Part shown: piece by piece, positions 7,908-15,568 of the stretch | Numbering within the stretch: position 1 is the first letter of the stretch | How the letters are laid out: each line of letters opens with the position of its first letter | Assembly: GCF_030540765.1 (NCBI RefSeq) | Contig: NZ_JAUOEL010000004.1 | Span: 124,001-188,000 of the forward strand | DNA: 64,000 bases | Source: Flavivirga jejuensis | GTDB lineage: Bacteria > Bacteroidota > Bacteroidia > Flavobacteriales > Flavobacteriaceae | Reading direction: 5' to 3' | Made by a program: the position numbers and the translations under genes | Notes under the pieces: model-generated | What the model was told of the DNA's origin: nothing | Seen by the model: only the letters and a program-made list of their open reading frames with translations | Databases searched by the model: none

Positions 7908-8427
7908 AGTGAATTAATTCAGCTTTTTAAAACTTTTGAAATGAACCACGCCGATTGAAAAGTTTAACAAATTCACACAAATTTAGTTTTGCCATGTTAA
8001 GTTAATTATAGAGATTCTTCGCTTCGCTACCATTGACGTTTTTTTAAATAGTTAACTTTCAATTGCTTGTCATCAGAGCAAAGCGAAGAATCTTTCATTA
8101 TTAATCTCTAAAGATTCTTCAGTCGTAAGCTTCGCTTATATCTTCAAACAAAATATATTTTGTTTTCGATAGCCTTCTGAATGACACCCCAATTACGTCA
8201 TTTCATCCGCTAGTTAAAATTTTTAACACAGACCTCGGAATTGACAAAATATTGTTTGCCTTTTTGATTTACGTAGAATTCACGTTTCAACGTACCCAAT
8301 GTTCGTTAAGGGACATAGTTTACACAAGTTAAAGATTAGACTTTACACTAAATTAGTTTTGCCATGATTATTCTTTTACATTTCGGTATTTCATGAAGAA
8401 GACTTTCAGTCTGCAAAAGCGATTTAG
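7908..8427. repeat. 520-bp gap filled by repeat B (copy 1) and repeat C fragments
   Basis: No gene. Repeat B lies at about 8008-8236: paired GATTCTTCGCTTCGCT and AGCGAAGAATCTTT arms, AGTCGTAAGCTTCGCTTATATC, then a perfect 20-bp palindrome AAACAAAATATATTTTGTTT at 8146-8165, ending in GCTAGTTAAAATTTTTAAC. That last part is found inverted at 15333-15355. Repeat C-like pieces lie at about 7937-8000 and 8330-8420 (TTTAGTTTTGCCAT, GAAGACTTTCAGTCTGC). Confidence 0.7.
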
Positions 8428-10353
8428 TTATTTCTCTGAAATTGGTGTAAAATGTAAAGCACGTAATTCCATAATATCCCCTTCAGGGATACCATCAGCA
8501 TGTATTTTAATTATCTGATTTCCTGATGAAAGATCCATGTTTCCAAGATCATGTTTAATATAACCTTTTTCGTTGGTCTTTGTATTATCTGATAGTGTTG
8601 CCCCGCCAACCTCAACAACAAACTTATTTGATTGCTTGTAAGGTTTGTATTCGGCAATGACCTTAAATTTACCAGCTTCAGAAAGATATATTGGCCATGT
8701 TATAGCTTGATCACTATTTTTCCAGCCAGAAACACCGTTATTCGTTGATTTACCGTTTCCATATTTAAATTCACCGCCAACTGCTATTCCATCGAAAGCA
8801 CGAAGTGTATTGTCTTGGCTTGTTGATATTAGACGGTGAGAATCGACATTCTTAGCATCATCCACCTCAACAACAATCACACTGCTCGCTGCATCTGGAG
8901 CTTTTGATGGGATCTCAAATTGTACGGTCATATTATCTGTACGCTTAAGTGATAGCGCAATTTGATTTTTATCAGACAAAAGCCATGCTTTATTCACTTT
9001 ACCTAAAAAACCTCCTAATTGAAGAACTCCGTTAGTAGGCCAATCAAAGACATGTAAGTAAAATGTATTTTTCTTTCTAGTAGACTCACCCCATGCTTGT
9101 ACTGGGAGTGTTGTACGAACTGTACCACGAATACTCGCTTCATTAACATCCATCCATTGGCCTATGCCTTCAAGTATATTAATATCAGCACCATCAATTA
9201 AACCATCTCCTTTAGGACCAATATTGAGAAGCATGTTACCTCCTCTTGCTACTGCTTTTACCAAAACACGAACAAGGTATTCAGGTGTTTTGTGGCTACG
9301 ATCGGACTCACTATAACCATACGATTCATTGGTAGTAGGAATGGCTTCCCAATCCCCATCTTTTGTTGGGAAATCAACTGCGCGATCGCCAGTACTCTCA
9401 TAATCACCAAAATGGTCTGGACCACCATCGTAACCTTGTACACCACGACTATTGATTACGATGCTTGGTTTGGCGGCACGGGCAGCTTCCATTATACGAA
9501 GATTCTCTTCGGGAGGTAGCTTATGTGGGGTATCAAACCATAAGAAATCGGGATCGTACTTTTTGATGAGTTCTAGAACTTGCGGTATTGATTTCTCATC
9601 AACATATTTACGAATTCGAGGAGCGATTTCTGGGTGCTCATCAAACCATTTCGTTTTTTTTGATGCAAATAAATGTTTGTCACCACCTGGATTTTTATAA
9701 TCCCAATCATTACCTGGTCCATTAGGTTCTCCCCAGTCGAAAGCATGAGAATAATAAAATCCAAAATCCAGTCCGTTTTTATCACAAGCAGCCTTTAGTT
9801 CTGCCATTGGATCACGCCCAAAGGGAGTGGCTTTTAGCATATTATAATCACTAGCATCCGAATTGTACACAGCAAAGCCATCGTGATGTTTGGCTGTGAT
9901 TATTACATATCGCATACCTGCTTTCCGAATAGTGTTTGCCCACGCATCGGCATTGAATTCAGTAGGGTTAAATTTACCAACTACATCTCGTCGATATTCC
10001 TCACAAGGTATTTTTGCCATTCGTTGTATGTGCTCTCCATAACCACGATAGGCTTTTCCTTTCCAGTTACTTCCAAGCAATGCAGAAGCATTCCAATGAA
10101 TGAAACAACCAAATCGCGCATCACGCCAGTCTTCTAAACGTTGGTCACGAGTGGTTTTAGCATCCCTCCACCATTGTAGATCAGGACTACCCGTTGCTAT
10201 ATCCATCTGTAATCGTGGCTTTGGTGGAATAATTGGCTTATGACTAGTTTGCTTATCCGTCTTTACCGTATTATTACATTGAACAAATACCAATGATATG
10301 GCAATGCAAAACACCGTTATTAAGGCTGTTTTTATATTGTTTTTCATTTGCAT
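8428..10353 (-). CDS. Alpha-L-fucosidase, GH29 lipoprotein
   Basis: 641 residues from the ATG at 10353 (another ATG six bases later is equally possible; farther upstream only a TTG exists). A signal peptide ends at a lipobox-like LVFVQC (Cys26), so it is probably an exported lipoprotein. The GH29 barrel spans about 50-400: FGCFIHWN, KHHDGFAVY (155-163) and DPDFLWFDTPHK with the expected nucleophile Asp274 after the tryptophan-phenylalanine pair, then GGNMLLNIGPKGDG. A beta-sandwich follows at about 410-495, and a carbohydrate-binding-like tail reaches the end. It releases alpha-L-fucose from fucosylated glycans or fucoidan-type oligosaccharides. No sulfatase or SusC/D pair adjoins it, so this is an isolated gene rather than a full utilisation locus. 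Confidence 0.92.
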   Translation of the reverse strand: MQMKNNIKTALITVFCIAISLVFVQCNNTVKTDKQTSHKPIIPPKPRLQMDIATGSPDLQWWRDAKTTRDQRLEDWRDARFGCFIHWNASALLGSNWKGKAYRGYGEHIQRMAKIPCEEYRRDVVGKFNPTEFNADAWANTIRKAGMRYVIITAKHHDGFAVYNSDASDYNMLKATPFGRDPMAELKAACDKNGLDFGFYYSHAFDWGEPNGPGNDWDYKNPGGDKHLFASKKTKWFDEHPEIAPRIRKYVDEKSIPQVLELIKKYDPDFLWFDTPHKLPPEENLRIMEAARAAKPSIVINSRGVQGYDGGPDHFGDYESTGDRAVDFPTKDGDWEAIPTTNESYGYSESDRSHKTPEYLVRVLVKAVARGGNMLLNIGPKGDGLIDGADINILEGIGQWMDVNEASIRGTVRTTLPVQAWGESTRKKNTFYLHVFDWPTNGVLQLGGFLGKVNKAWLLSDKNQIALSLKRTDNMTVQFEIPSKAPDAASSVIVVEVDDAKNVDSHRLISTSQDNTLRAFDGIAVGGEFKYGNGKSTNNGVSGWKNSDQAITWPIYLSEAGKFKVIAEYKPYKQSNKFVVEVGGATLSDNTKTNEKGYIKHDLGNMDLSSGNQIIKIHADGIPEGDIMELRALHFTPISEK

Positions 10354-10381
10354 AATTATAGTATTATATATACATATTAAC

Positions 10382-10413
10382 AATTGGATATAGACAATTG
10401 TCTATATCCAATT
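10382..10413. promoter_or_regulatory. 32-bp perfect palindrome upstream of the fucosidase gene
   Basis: The two 16-base halves, centred between 10397 and 10398, are exact reverse complements. The left half reads AATTGGATATAGACAA. It sits 29 bp upstream of the ATG and just downstream of a minus-strand TATATTTG (10431-10424). It is placed to act as a repressor operator or as a 5-prime-leader hairpin. Confidence 0.75.
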
Positions 10414-10423
10414 AATATATTCT

Positions 10424-10431
10424 CAAATATA
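10424..10431 (-). promoter_or_regulatory. Possible -7 element of the fucosidase promoter
   Basis: The minus strand reads TATATTTG, an exact match to TAnnTTTG. A TTG is present upstream, but at 15 bp rather than 19 bp, so the -33 element is weak. Initiation near 10420 would place the 32-bp palindrome at the start of the transcript. Confidence 0.45.
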
Positions 10432-10487
10432 ATACAAATTTATATGCAAAAATTAAAGACTAAATTTGATGCTACAAATCCGTTTTT

Positions 10488-11048
10488 TTAATCTCCTATT
10501 TCTTTACCAACCGCAAAAGGTTGCAGTTCATCGTTGATTATATTTTCTGTAACGTGATTAATATAATTACCTATGGTTTTTAATGAAATCCCTACTATGA
10601 GTTCCATAATATTCTCAGGAGAGAACCCTGCATCATAAAACTTATTTAAGTCTTCAGCATCAATATTTCCCCTTGTTTCTGTTAGTTTTTTAGTGGTGTT
10701 AATTAAAGTGTTCAGACGGTCATCTTCTAACACCCTTTTTTTTCGTACTGCATTTAAAATAGAAGAAGAAATACCATTAGCTTTTGCAGCTCGCGTATGT
10801 GCAGCAGTACAATAGTCACATTCATTAGTTATGCTTACCGCTAATAAAACAAGGTGTTGTTCGCCTCCAGAGAAGGATGTTTTAGAAAACGTATTAAATA
10901 GATTAACATAGCCTTCTAAAGCAGCTGGAGCTCCCGCCATATAACGGAATAAATTGGGTAGCATTCCGTATTTTTTTTCTCCATATTTTAGTAAATCTTT
11001 GGATGCTTCTGGAGCACTTTCAATAGTGTGCTTAATAAATTGTTTCAT
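10488..11048 (-). CDS. Carboxymuconolactone decarboxylase family (AhpD-like) protein
   Basis: 186 residues, all-helical, cytoplasmic. The AhpD-like redox motif is present as ECDYCTAAH, with Cys77, Cys80 and His84 in the CxxCxxxH pattern that gives alkylhydroperoxidase activity in the family. Members act as peroxidase partners or as decarboxylases; with the CxxC pair a peroxidase or disulfide role is more likely. The AraC-type gene lies 66 bp upstream on the same strand, so the two are probably co-transcribed, with the AraC-like protein as a likely local regulator. The divergent flavoprotein oxidase across the gap produces hydrogen peroxide if it acts like its family, which would suit a peroxidase neighbour; this is inference. 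Confidence 0.88.
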   Translation of the reverse strand: MKQFIKHTIESAPEASKDLLKYGEKKYGMLPNLFRYMAGAPAALEGYVNLFNTFSKTSFSGGEQHLVLLAVSITNECDYCTAAHTRAAKANGISSSILNAVRKKRVLEDDRLNTLINTTKKLTETRGNIDAEDLNKFYDAGFSPENIMELIVGISLKTIGNYINHVTENIINDELQPFAVGKEIGD

Positions 11049-11114
11049 TTTCTAACGATTAAAATTATCACGTAAAATTAATATTAGTAAAGAGGGGAAA
11101 CAATAGACAAAGGT

Positions 11115-11432
11115 TCACTTATTAATTTCTCTATATTTTGTAGGTGATACTCCTGTTTTGTTTTTAAAAACGCGACTAAAGTAATAAGGGTCTTGAAAAT
11201 TCATTTCGTAAGCAATTTCTTTTACGGTTTTTTCTGTATCCAATAAAAGGTGTTGACTGTGATCAATCTGTTTTTGAAGCAATATTTGACAAGGCGGTGC
11301 CAGATTAAGTTTTTTAGATAATTTACTTAAATATTTTGGTTTTATTTTCATTTGCCTTTCGTAAAAAGAAATGTTGTGTTCTTCAATGAAATGTTTATCA
11401 ACTAATGCCTTAAATTTTTCTAATAGTTCCAT
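11115..11432 (-). CDS. Stand-alone AraC-type DNA-binding domain protein
   Basis: 105 residues containing only the pre-HTH helix and the two helix-turn-helices of AraC/XylS proteins. KPKYLSKLSKKLN marks the first; VKEIAYEMNFQDPYYFSRVF and NKTGVSPTKYREI mark the second. Ordinary AraC regulators have about 270-300 residues with an N-terminal sensor. I translated the upstream DNA in frame and met a stop 18 bp before the in-frame ACG at 11450, so no sensor domain remains. It may be a genuine single-domain regulator or a fragment; intact start and reading frame favour the former. It lies 66 bp upstream of the CMD-family gene. Confidence 0.85.
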   Translation of the reverse strand: MELLEKFKALVDKHFIEEHNISFYERQMKIKPKYLSKLSKKLNLAPPCQILLQKQIDHSQHLLLDTEKTVKEIAYEMNFQDPYYFSRVFKNKTGVSPTKYREINK

Positions 11433-11832
11433 TTTTATCGAATGTTTCGTCCTAAAATAGGGCTACAGGTTAAAACTGAATTTTACGCTGTTAGTTTATA
11501 ATAGCCTATTCGGGATTTTAAAGTATAAAAATAGGTATATTATTCCTGTTATGTTTTACAAAATGGTTTAGTACATGACAAAAATTATCAAATACTTTTA
11601 TATGTCTGGTCGAGCCTTTCGGTTTCGCTCACAGACTGTGTCATCTCTTAAATTTTTTGTATTGTTTTTCTTGCATGAGAATTGTAACTTCGTTTGTAAT
11701 TAGATATAAAACATAAAAACCGTTTTATATCAAGTTGTTAGTAAGCATTAAATGTCATTACACATGACCTCATTTATTGATCCTGAAGTGCTAGAGCTTC
11801 AAGATAAATATTAACCAAACAATTAACCATAT
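11433..11832. other. 400-bp divergent intergenic region
   Basis: It separates the AraC-like/CMD pair (minus) from the flavoprotein oxidase gene (plus) and must hold both promoters. I see no exact TTG-N19-TAnnTTTG pair. A 16-codon frame (ATG at 11765, ending before the oxidase gene) is too short to support. No large palindrome was found. Confidence 0.4.
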
Positions 11833-13494
11833 ATGTCTAACACTACTAATTTTAAAAACCTAGCACCTAAAGGCTTAAGGATAATCGAGCAAACAGATAG
11901 CTTGTACCATTACGCACGGGTGATCTCCAATACGCGATTTGGATACCAACCAGTTTCGGTTGCATATTGTAAAGACGCAAGTCATGTGCAATACTGCGTT
12001 AAATTTTGCAGTCAAAATAATAAAGCTTTTAGAATACGATCGGGGGGACATCAGCATGAAGGGATGTGCTCTGGAAATGGCGTGATTATTATCGATTTGT
12101 CTGAGATGAATAAAATTGAATATATTGATAATCAACCTAACCAGGCCTGGATACCAGTTGGGAAACAATTAGATAGTGTATACACAGAACTCGAAAAAGA
12201 AAAACAAATTATTCCAGGAGGAGGTTGTCAATCTGTAAATGTTGGAGGGTTAACGCAAGGAGGAGGTTGGGGGTATTCCATTCGTAAGTTTGGAATGACC
12301 TGCGATAGTATCTTAGCGGCAGAGATCGTTTTGGCAAATGGAACCATTGAAATAGTGTCGGAAGAAAATCAGCCAGAGTTGTTTTGGGCATTAAAAGGTG
12401 GAGGAGGTGGAAATTTTGGAGTAGTAACCCGATTCAAGTTTCAATTATCTGCCTTAACTGATTATGTTACTACATTTGGATTAACATGGAAGCATCCAGA
12501 AGATGTAAAAGAGGTTATTCGGGTCTGGATGAATTTACATGCATCCACAGAGGTTGAATTAGACCCAGCGCTTTCTTCATCTTGTACTATGATACTAGCA
12601 AATCCAGATGAAAAAGACCTCGATTGTGATGGGATAAGAGAATTAGAAGAAGGTCAAAAAAGTTTTGTAGATGGTAGAATGGGAGGTCAGTTCTATGGAA
12701 CCAAAACTGATTTAATAAAACTCCTCAAAAAATGTTTTGGAGAAGACCTTATCCCTGAAGATTCAAAATTTACATTATTAAAAGAAGTGTGCTATGCTTC
12801 AAAAAAGAAAAGTTTAGCCAAGTCGGAAAAAGAAACACATGCTTCATTAGCCAGGCATCAATCGATTCTTGCTAATTTCCTAAATCCGACAAGTACACCA
12901 GAGCAAGAAATTAGGGCGACTAACGAGTGTAAACATCGAAATTATAGAGTCCTTCCAGTTGCACCTACATCAACTTGCGACCAACCACATCCGCATAAAG
13001 TTTCATCAAGCTTTCCGAAAAAATATACATGCGATGATAATTCAGAGATGACAGAACGCATTTATGATTTCCTATCTAAATGTTGCTATTATGGAGATGT
13101 AAGCAAGTACATGAGTTTCCATTGTCTGGGAGGCGCTGTAAAAAAGAACGTAGATAAAAGAGTATTTGCTTTTTCTGATAAACCTTATCTTTTGCAAATT
13201 CAAGGTTGGTGGGATGATATTAGTAATGCATTTGATAATCAATCTAGAAATGATGAATATGTTAAATGGGTAAAAGATTTTAGATTGAATATAGCTCCTT
13301 TTACAGAAGGATCATTTATTAATTTTGTAGACCAATCTCTAGTAGACCATCCAGAAACTCATGAAGGTTTATTGGAACTTTTAGAGATTTATTATGGCGA
13401 AAATAATTTGTCTCGCCTCCGTAAAATCAAGGCGGAACAAGACCCTAATGAGTTGTTTAAGTTTAAAATGAGTATTCCTCCACTTATTGAATAA
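11833..13494 (+). CDS. FAD-linked oxidase of the berberine-bridge-enzyme type
   Basis: 553 residues with a PCMH-type FAD-binding domain (about 35-210) and a C-terminal BBE segment ending LRKIKAEQDPNELFKFKMSI. The motif RSGGH (69-73) supplies the histidine for 8-alpha covalent FAD attachment. Cys132 in PGGGCQSVNVGG aligns with the second, 6-S-cysteinyl attachment point of bicovalent members, so double linkage is likely. NVGGLTQGGGWG and KGGGGGNFGVV are the usual flavin-contact glycines. There is no signal peptide. Family members oxidise alcohols, sugars or alkaloid-like compounds with oxygen, giving hydrogen peroxide; the substrate here cannot be read. The middle region (about 280-460) is longer than in typical bacterial members and rich in Lys, Cys and His. 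Confidence 0.87.
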   Translation: MSNTTNFKNLAPKGLRIIEQTDSLYHYARVISNTRFGYQPVSVAYCKDASHVQYCVKFCSQNNKAFRIRSGGHQHEGMCSGNGVIIIDLSEMNKIEYIDNQPNQAWIPVGKQLDSVYTELEKEKQIIPGGGCQSVNVGGLTQGGGWGYSIRKFGMTCDSILAAEIVLANGTIEIVSEENQPELFWALKGGGGGNFGVVTRFKFQLSALTDYVTTFGLTWKHPEDVKEVIRVWMNLHASTEVELDPALSSSCTMILANPDEKDLDCDGIRELEEGQKSFVDGRMGGQFYGTKTDLIKLLKKCFGEDLIPEDSKFTLLKEVCYASKKKSLAKSEKETHASLARHQSILANFLNPTSTPEQEIRATNECKHRNYRVLPVAPTSTCDQPHPHKVSSSFPKKYTCDDNSEMTERIYDFLSKCCYYGDVSKYMSFHCLGGAVKKNVDKRVFAFSDKPYLLQIQGWWDDISNAFDNQSRNDEYVKWVKDFRLNIAPFTEGSFINFVDQSLVDHPETHEGLLELLEIYYGENNLSRLRKIKAEQDPNELFKFKMSIPPLIE

Positions 13495-13658
13495 TGTATG
13501 ATATCAATTTATCTATATGTAACTTACATGAAACGATTACTAACAAACCTAAACGGTATTGAAGCACAATTTAAACCGTTAGTTTTATTATGAGAGCAAG
13601 TTTGCAGAATCGAAATTTCTTAATGAAAAAAACGAATATTTAATAAAAAAGAATAAAT

Positions 13659-14294
13659 ATGGCTGAATGTATAACTTGCGGAGAATACACAAAATTTAAT
13701 GGTGGACTTTGTTTTTCATGTTATAAAAAAGACGAAAAATCTAAAGAAGTATTGGTTGCAGAAAAGGAACCTGAAAAAAAAGGAAATAAAAACAAAAAAG
13801 GAGAACATAAATCGAAAGAAAACCCTTGGATTTCAGGAGTTATAAAAGGTCGAATTGCGGAGACAATTGTTGAAGAACTTTTCCGTTCACTCGGCTTTCA
13901 AGTGTTCAGTTACGGAATGGAAAACTCGATTCCAGGAATAAAAGATCTTTTAAAAGGAGTTAGGGGAGATGTTTCTAAAAATATTCGACAAATGCCTGAT
14001 TTTGTTGTATTCAAAGACAATCAAGCACATTTTATTGAAGTCAAATATCGAGCAAGTGGAGAACTAAAATTAAAGGATATTACTAAATATGGTGACTACC
14101 CTTTCGAAAACACTCTATTTGTTCTTGTTTCCAAAAAGCATATAAAGTGTATTTCATATAAAGAACTCAGTGAAGGAAAAGAAATCACTTTAACTTCTAA
14201 TAATTTTTTAAAAAAACGGAAGGAATTTGATACTGATAAAGACTTAATCATAGAATATTGTAAATATGCAGTTAAGTTTTTTGAAAACGTATAG
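13659..14294 (+). CDS. Zinc-ribbon PD-(D/E)XK nuclease-like protein
   Basis: 211 residues. A small zinc ribbon opens the protein (Cys4, Cys7, Cys18, Cys21), followed by a Lys/Glu-rich linker of about 35 residues. The nuclease-like domain spans about 58-200, with GRIAETIVEELF (Glu68), QMPDFVVF (Asp114) and HFIEVKYR (Glu127, Lys129), spaced as in PD-(D/E)XK restriction-like nucleases and resolvases. All catalytic positions appear intact. No methyltransferase, helicase or phage gene is adjacent, so a restriction or defence role is only a guess; DNA repair is equally possible. A broken short frame lies directly upstream at 13528-13666. Confidence 0.7.
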   Translation: MAECITCGEYTKFNGGLCFSCYKKDEKSKEVLVAEKEPEKKGNKNKKGEHKSKENPWISGVIKGRIAETIVEELFRSLGFQVFSYGMENSIPGIKDLLKGVRGDVSKNIRQMPDFVVFKDNQAHFIEVKYRASGELKLKDITKYGDYPFENTLFVLVSKKHIKCISYKELSEGKEITLTSNNFLKKRKEFDTDKDLIIEYCKYAVKFFENV

Positions 14295-14500
14295 AAAAAG
14301 AAAAGAATTATAATCGAAAAAAGTACTAAAACTAATACCAGTAATCGTTGCGCAAGACCCAAAAATATAGAATTTAACTAAAAAGACCTTGTTGTTCTAT
14401 GCTCATGCTATGATGTTAGTGCCAATTTGTAACTGGTACAATTAAAGAAGGATTTAATGATTTTGAATTAGAGAACTATAATTATACTCGTCTTTTGTTC

Positions 14501-15193
14501 TTATGTTTGCGCTTTTTCTTGTACCGCTTCAATAGAGAAGTCTTTTTTGTAGTCGATAAGTTTGGTTGCTTTATTTACAACAAGTTTGCTACTATCTTTA
14601 TCTAAATTGAATAACTCGCCTTTAAAATCTGAAAAATCAATAATATTGCTGGAAATAATATGTTTGGAAAGAGAGTCTAAACTGGTATTCGCTTTTTCTA
14701 AGTTTTTAGATTTTACATGAGATGCTTTTTCAATTTCAAAATCTAAACTTTTAAAATTAGCATAGTCTGTAGCTCTGTAAAAGATAGTGTACTTGTTAAG
14801 ACTACTATCGTAGTTCTCGCTAAGATTCATTGTTACTTTAGCGATAATGGAATCCACATGTGGTTTTTTGTTACTTATATAAACTTCGCTAAGTTGGTTG
14901 ATGGCTTCCTCTAGAGAAATCACATAATTTAAAGCCTTAATGTCTTTAATGCTAAGTGTTTTGTTTTGATAGCCCAGGCAAGAAATGGTAACGTTTTTAT
15001 GCTGAATATCTTCTGAGTTTAAGCTAAAGTAACCTTCTTCATTAGAAATAACACCGCTAAGTTCACCTGTTTTAATGGTCGCATAGGGTATGGGCGTATT
15101 ATTACTTTTAGAAACTAGTTTGGCTGTGATATTTTGAGCCTGGATACCAATGGTAATAAAGAAAAATGTAATAAGTAAGATCGATCTTTTCAT
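14501..15193 (-). CDS. Carboxypeptidase-regulatory-like domain protein, C-terminally shortened
   Basis: 230 residues. A signal peptide ends near residue 19 (IGIQAQ) and a CarboxypepD_reg-like beta-sandwich covers about 20-100 (KLVSKSNNTPIPYATIK, VISNEEGYFSL, VTISCLGYQNKTL). A following segment (YTIFYRATDYANF) resembles the middle part of the 429-residue protein at 34832-36121. That relative continues for about 200 more residues, whereas this frame ends at TAA after EAVQEKAQT. I read the next bases in the same frame and reach a second stop 15 codons later. The gene is therefore probably truncated by loss of its 3-prime part. Function is unknown; full-length relatives are periplasmic or outer-membrane proteins. 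Confidence 0.7.
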   Translation of the reverse strand: MKRSILLITFFFITIGIQAQNITAKLVSKSNNTPIPYATIKTGELSGVISNEEGYFSLNSEDIQHKNVTISCLGYQNKTLSIKDIKALNYVISLEEAINQLSEVYISNKKPHVDSIIAKVTMNLSENYDSSLNKYTIFYRATDYANFKSLDFEIEKASHVKSKNLEKANTSLDSLSKHIISSNIIDFSDFKGELFNLDKDSSKLVVNKATKLIDYKKDFSIEAVQEKAQT

Positions 15194-15285
15194 AATTCAT
15201 GATTACATAAGATTGACGAATACATTACAAGAATGTTACATGAGGGATCGAGGGCTTTATAAAAAGTTTAACAATAGGTATAAAA

Positions 15286-15551
15286 AAAGAGGAGGCTGTC
15301 TAAAAAGTGATGAACTTTGTCATTACAGAGACCTGTGTTAAAAATTTTAACTAGCGTATAAAATGACATAATTGGGGTGTCATTCAGGAGGTACGACTGA
15401 AGAATCTTTAGAGATTAATGATAAAGATTCTTCGCTGTGCTCTGACAAACGATTATAAATTAGGTATTTATAAAAAACGTCAATAGTAGCAAAGCGAAGC
15501 ATCTTATTTGTCTAATATTCAGAATGACACTTTTTAGACAACCTCCTCTTT
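15286..15551. mobile_element. 266-bp element with 24-bp terminal inverted repeats, containing repeat B (copy 2)
   Basis: The ends 15286-15309 and 15528-15551 are inverted repeats with one mismatch in 24 (AAAGAGGAGG[C/T]TGTCTAAAA core). No open frame of useful length is inside. The interior, about 15325-15530, is repeat B in the orientation opposite to the copy at 8008-8236, including a stretch matching 8210-8233. The right end is 17 bp after the stop of the large TonB receptor gene. This is the layout of a non-autonomous miniature transposable element. Confidence 0.7.
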
Positions 15552-15568
15552 ATTAAGGGATATAATTA

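Noticed and set aside
8008-8236. Possible CRISPR-like spaced repeats in the intergenic gaps
   Set aside because: The repeated units are dispersed singly over the window and inverted in places, with no regular spacers or cas genes.
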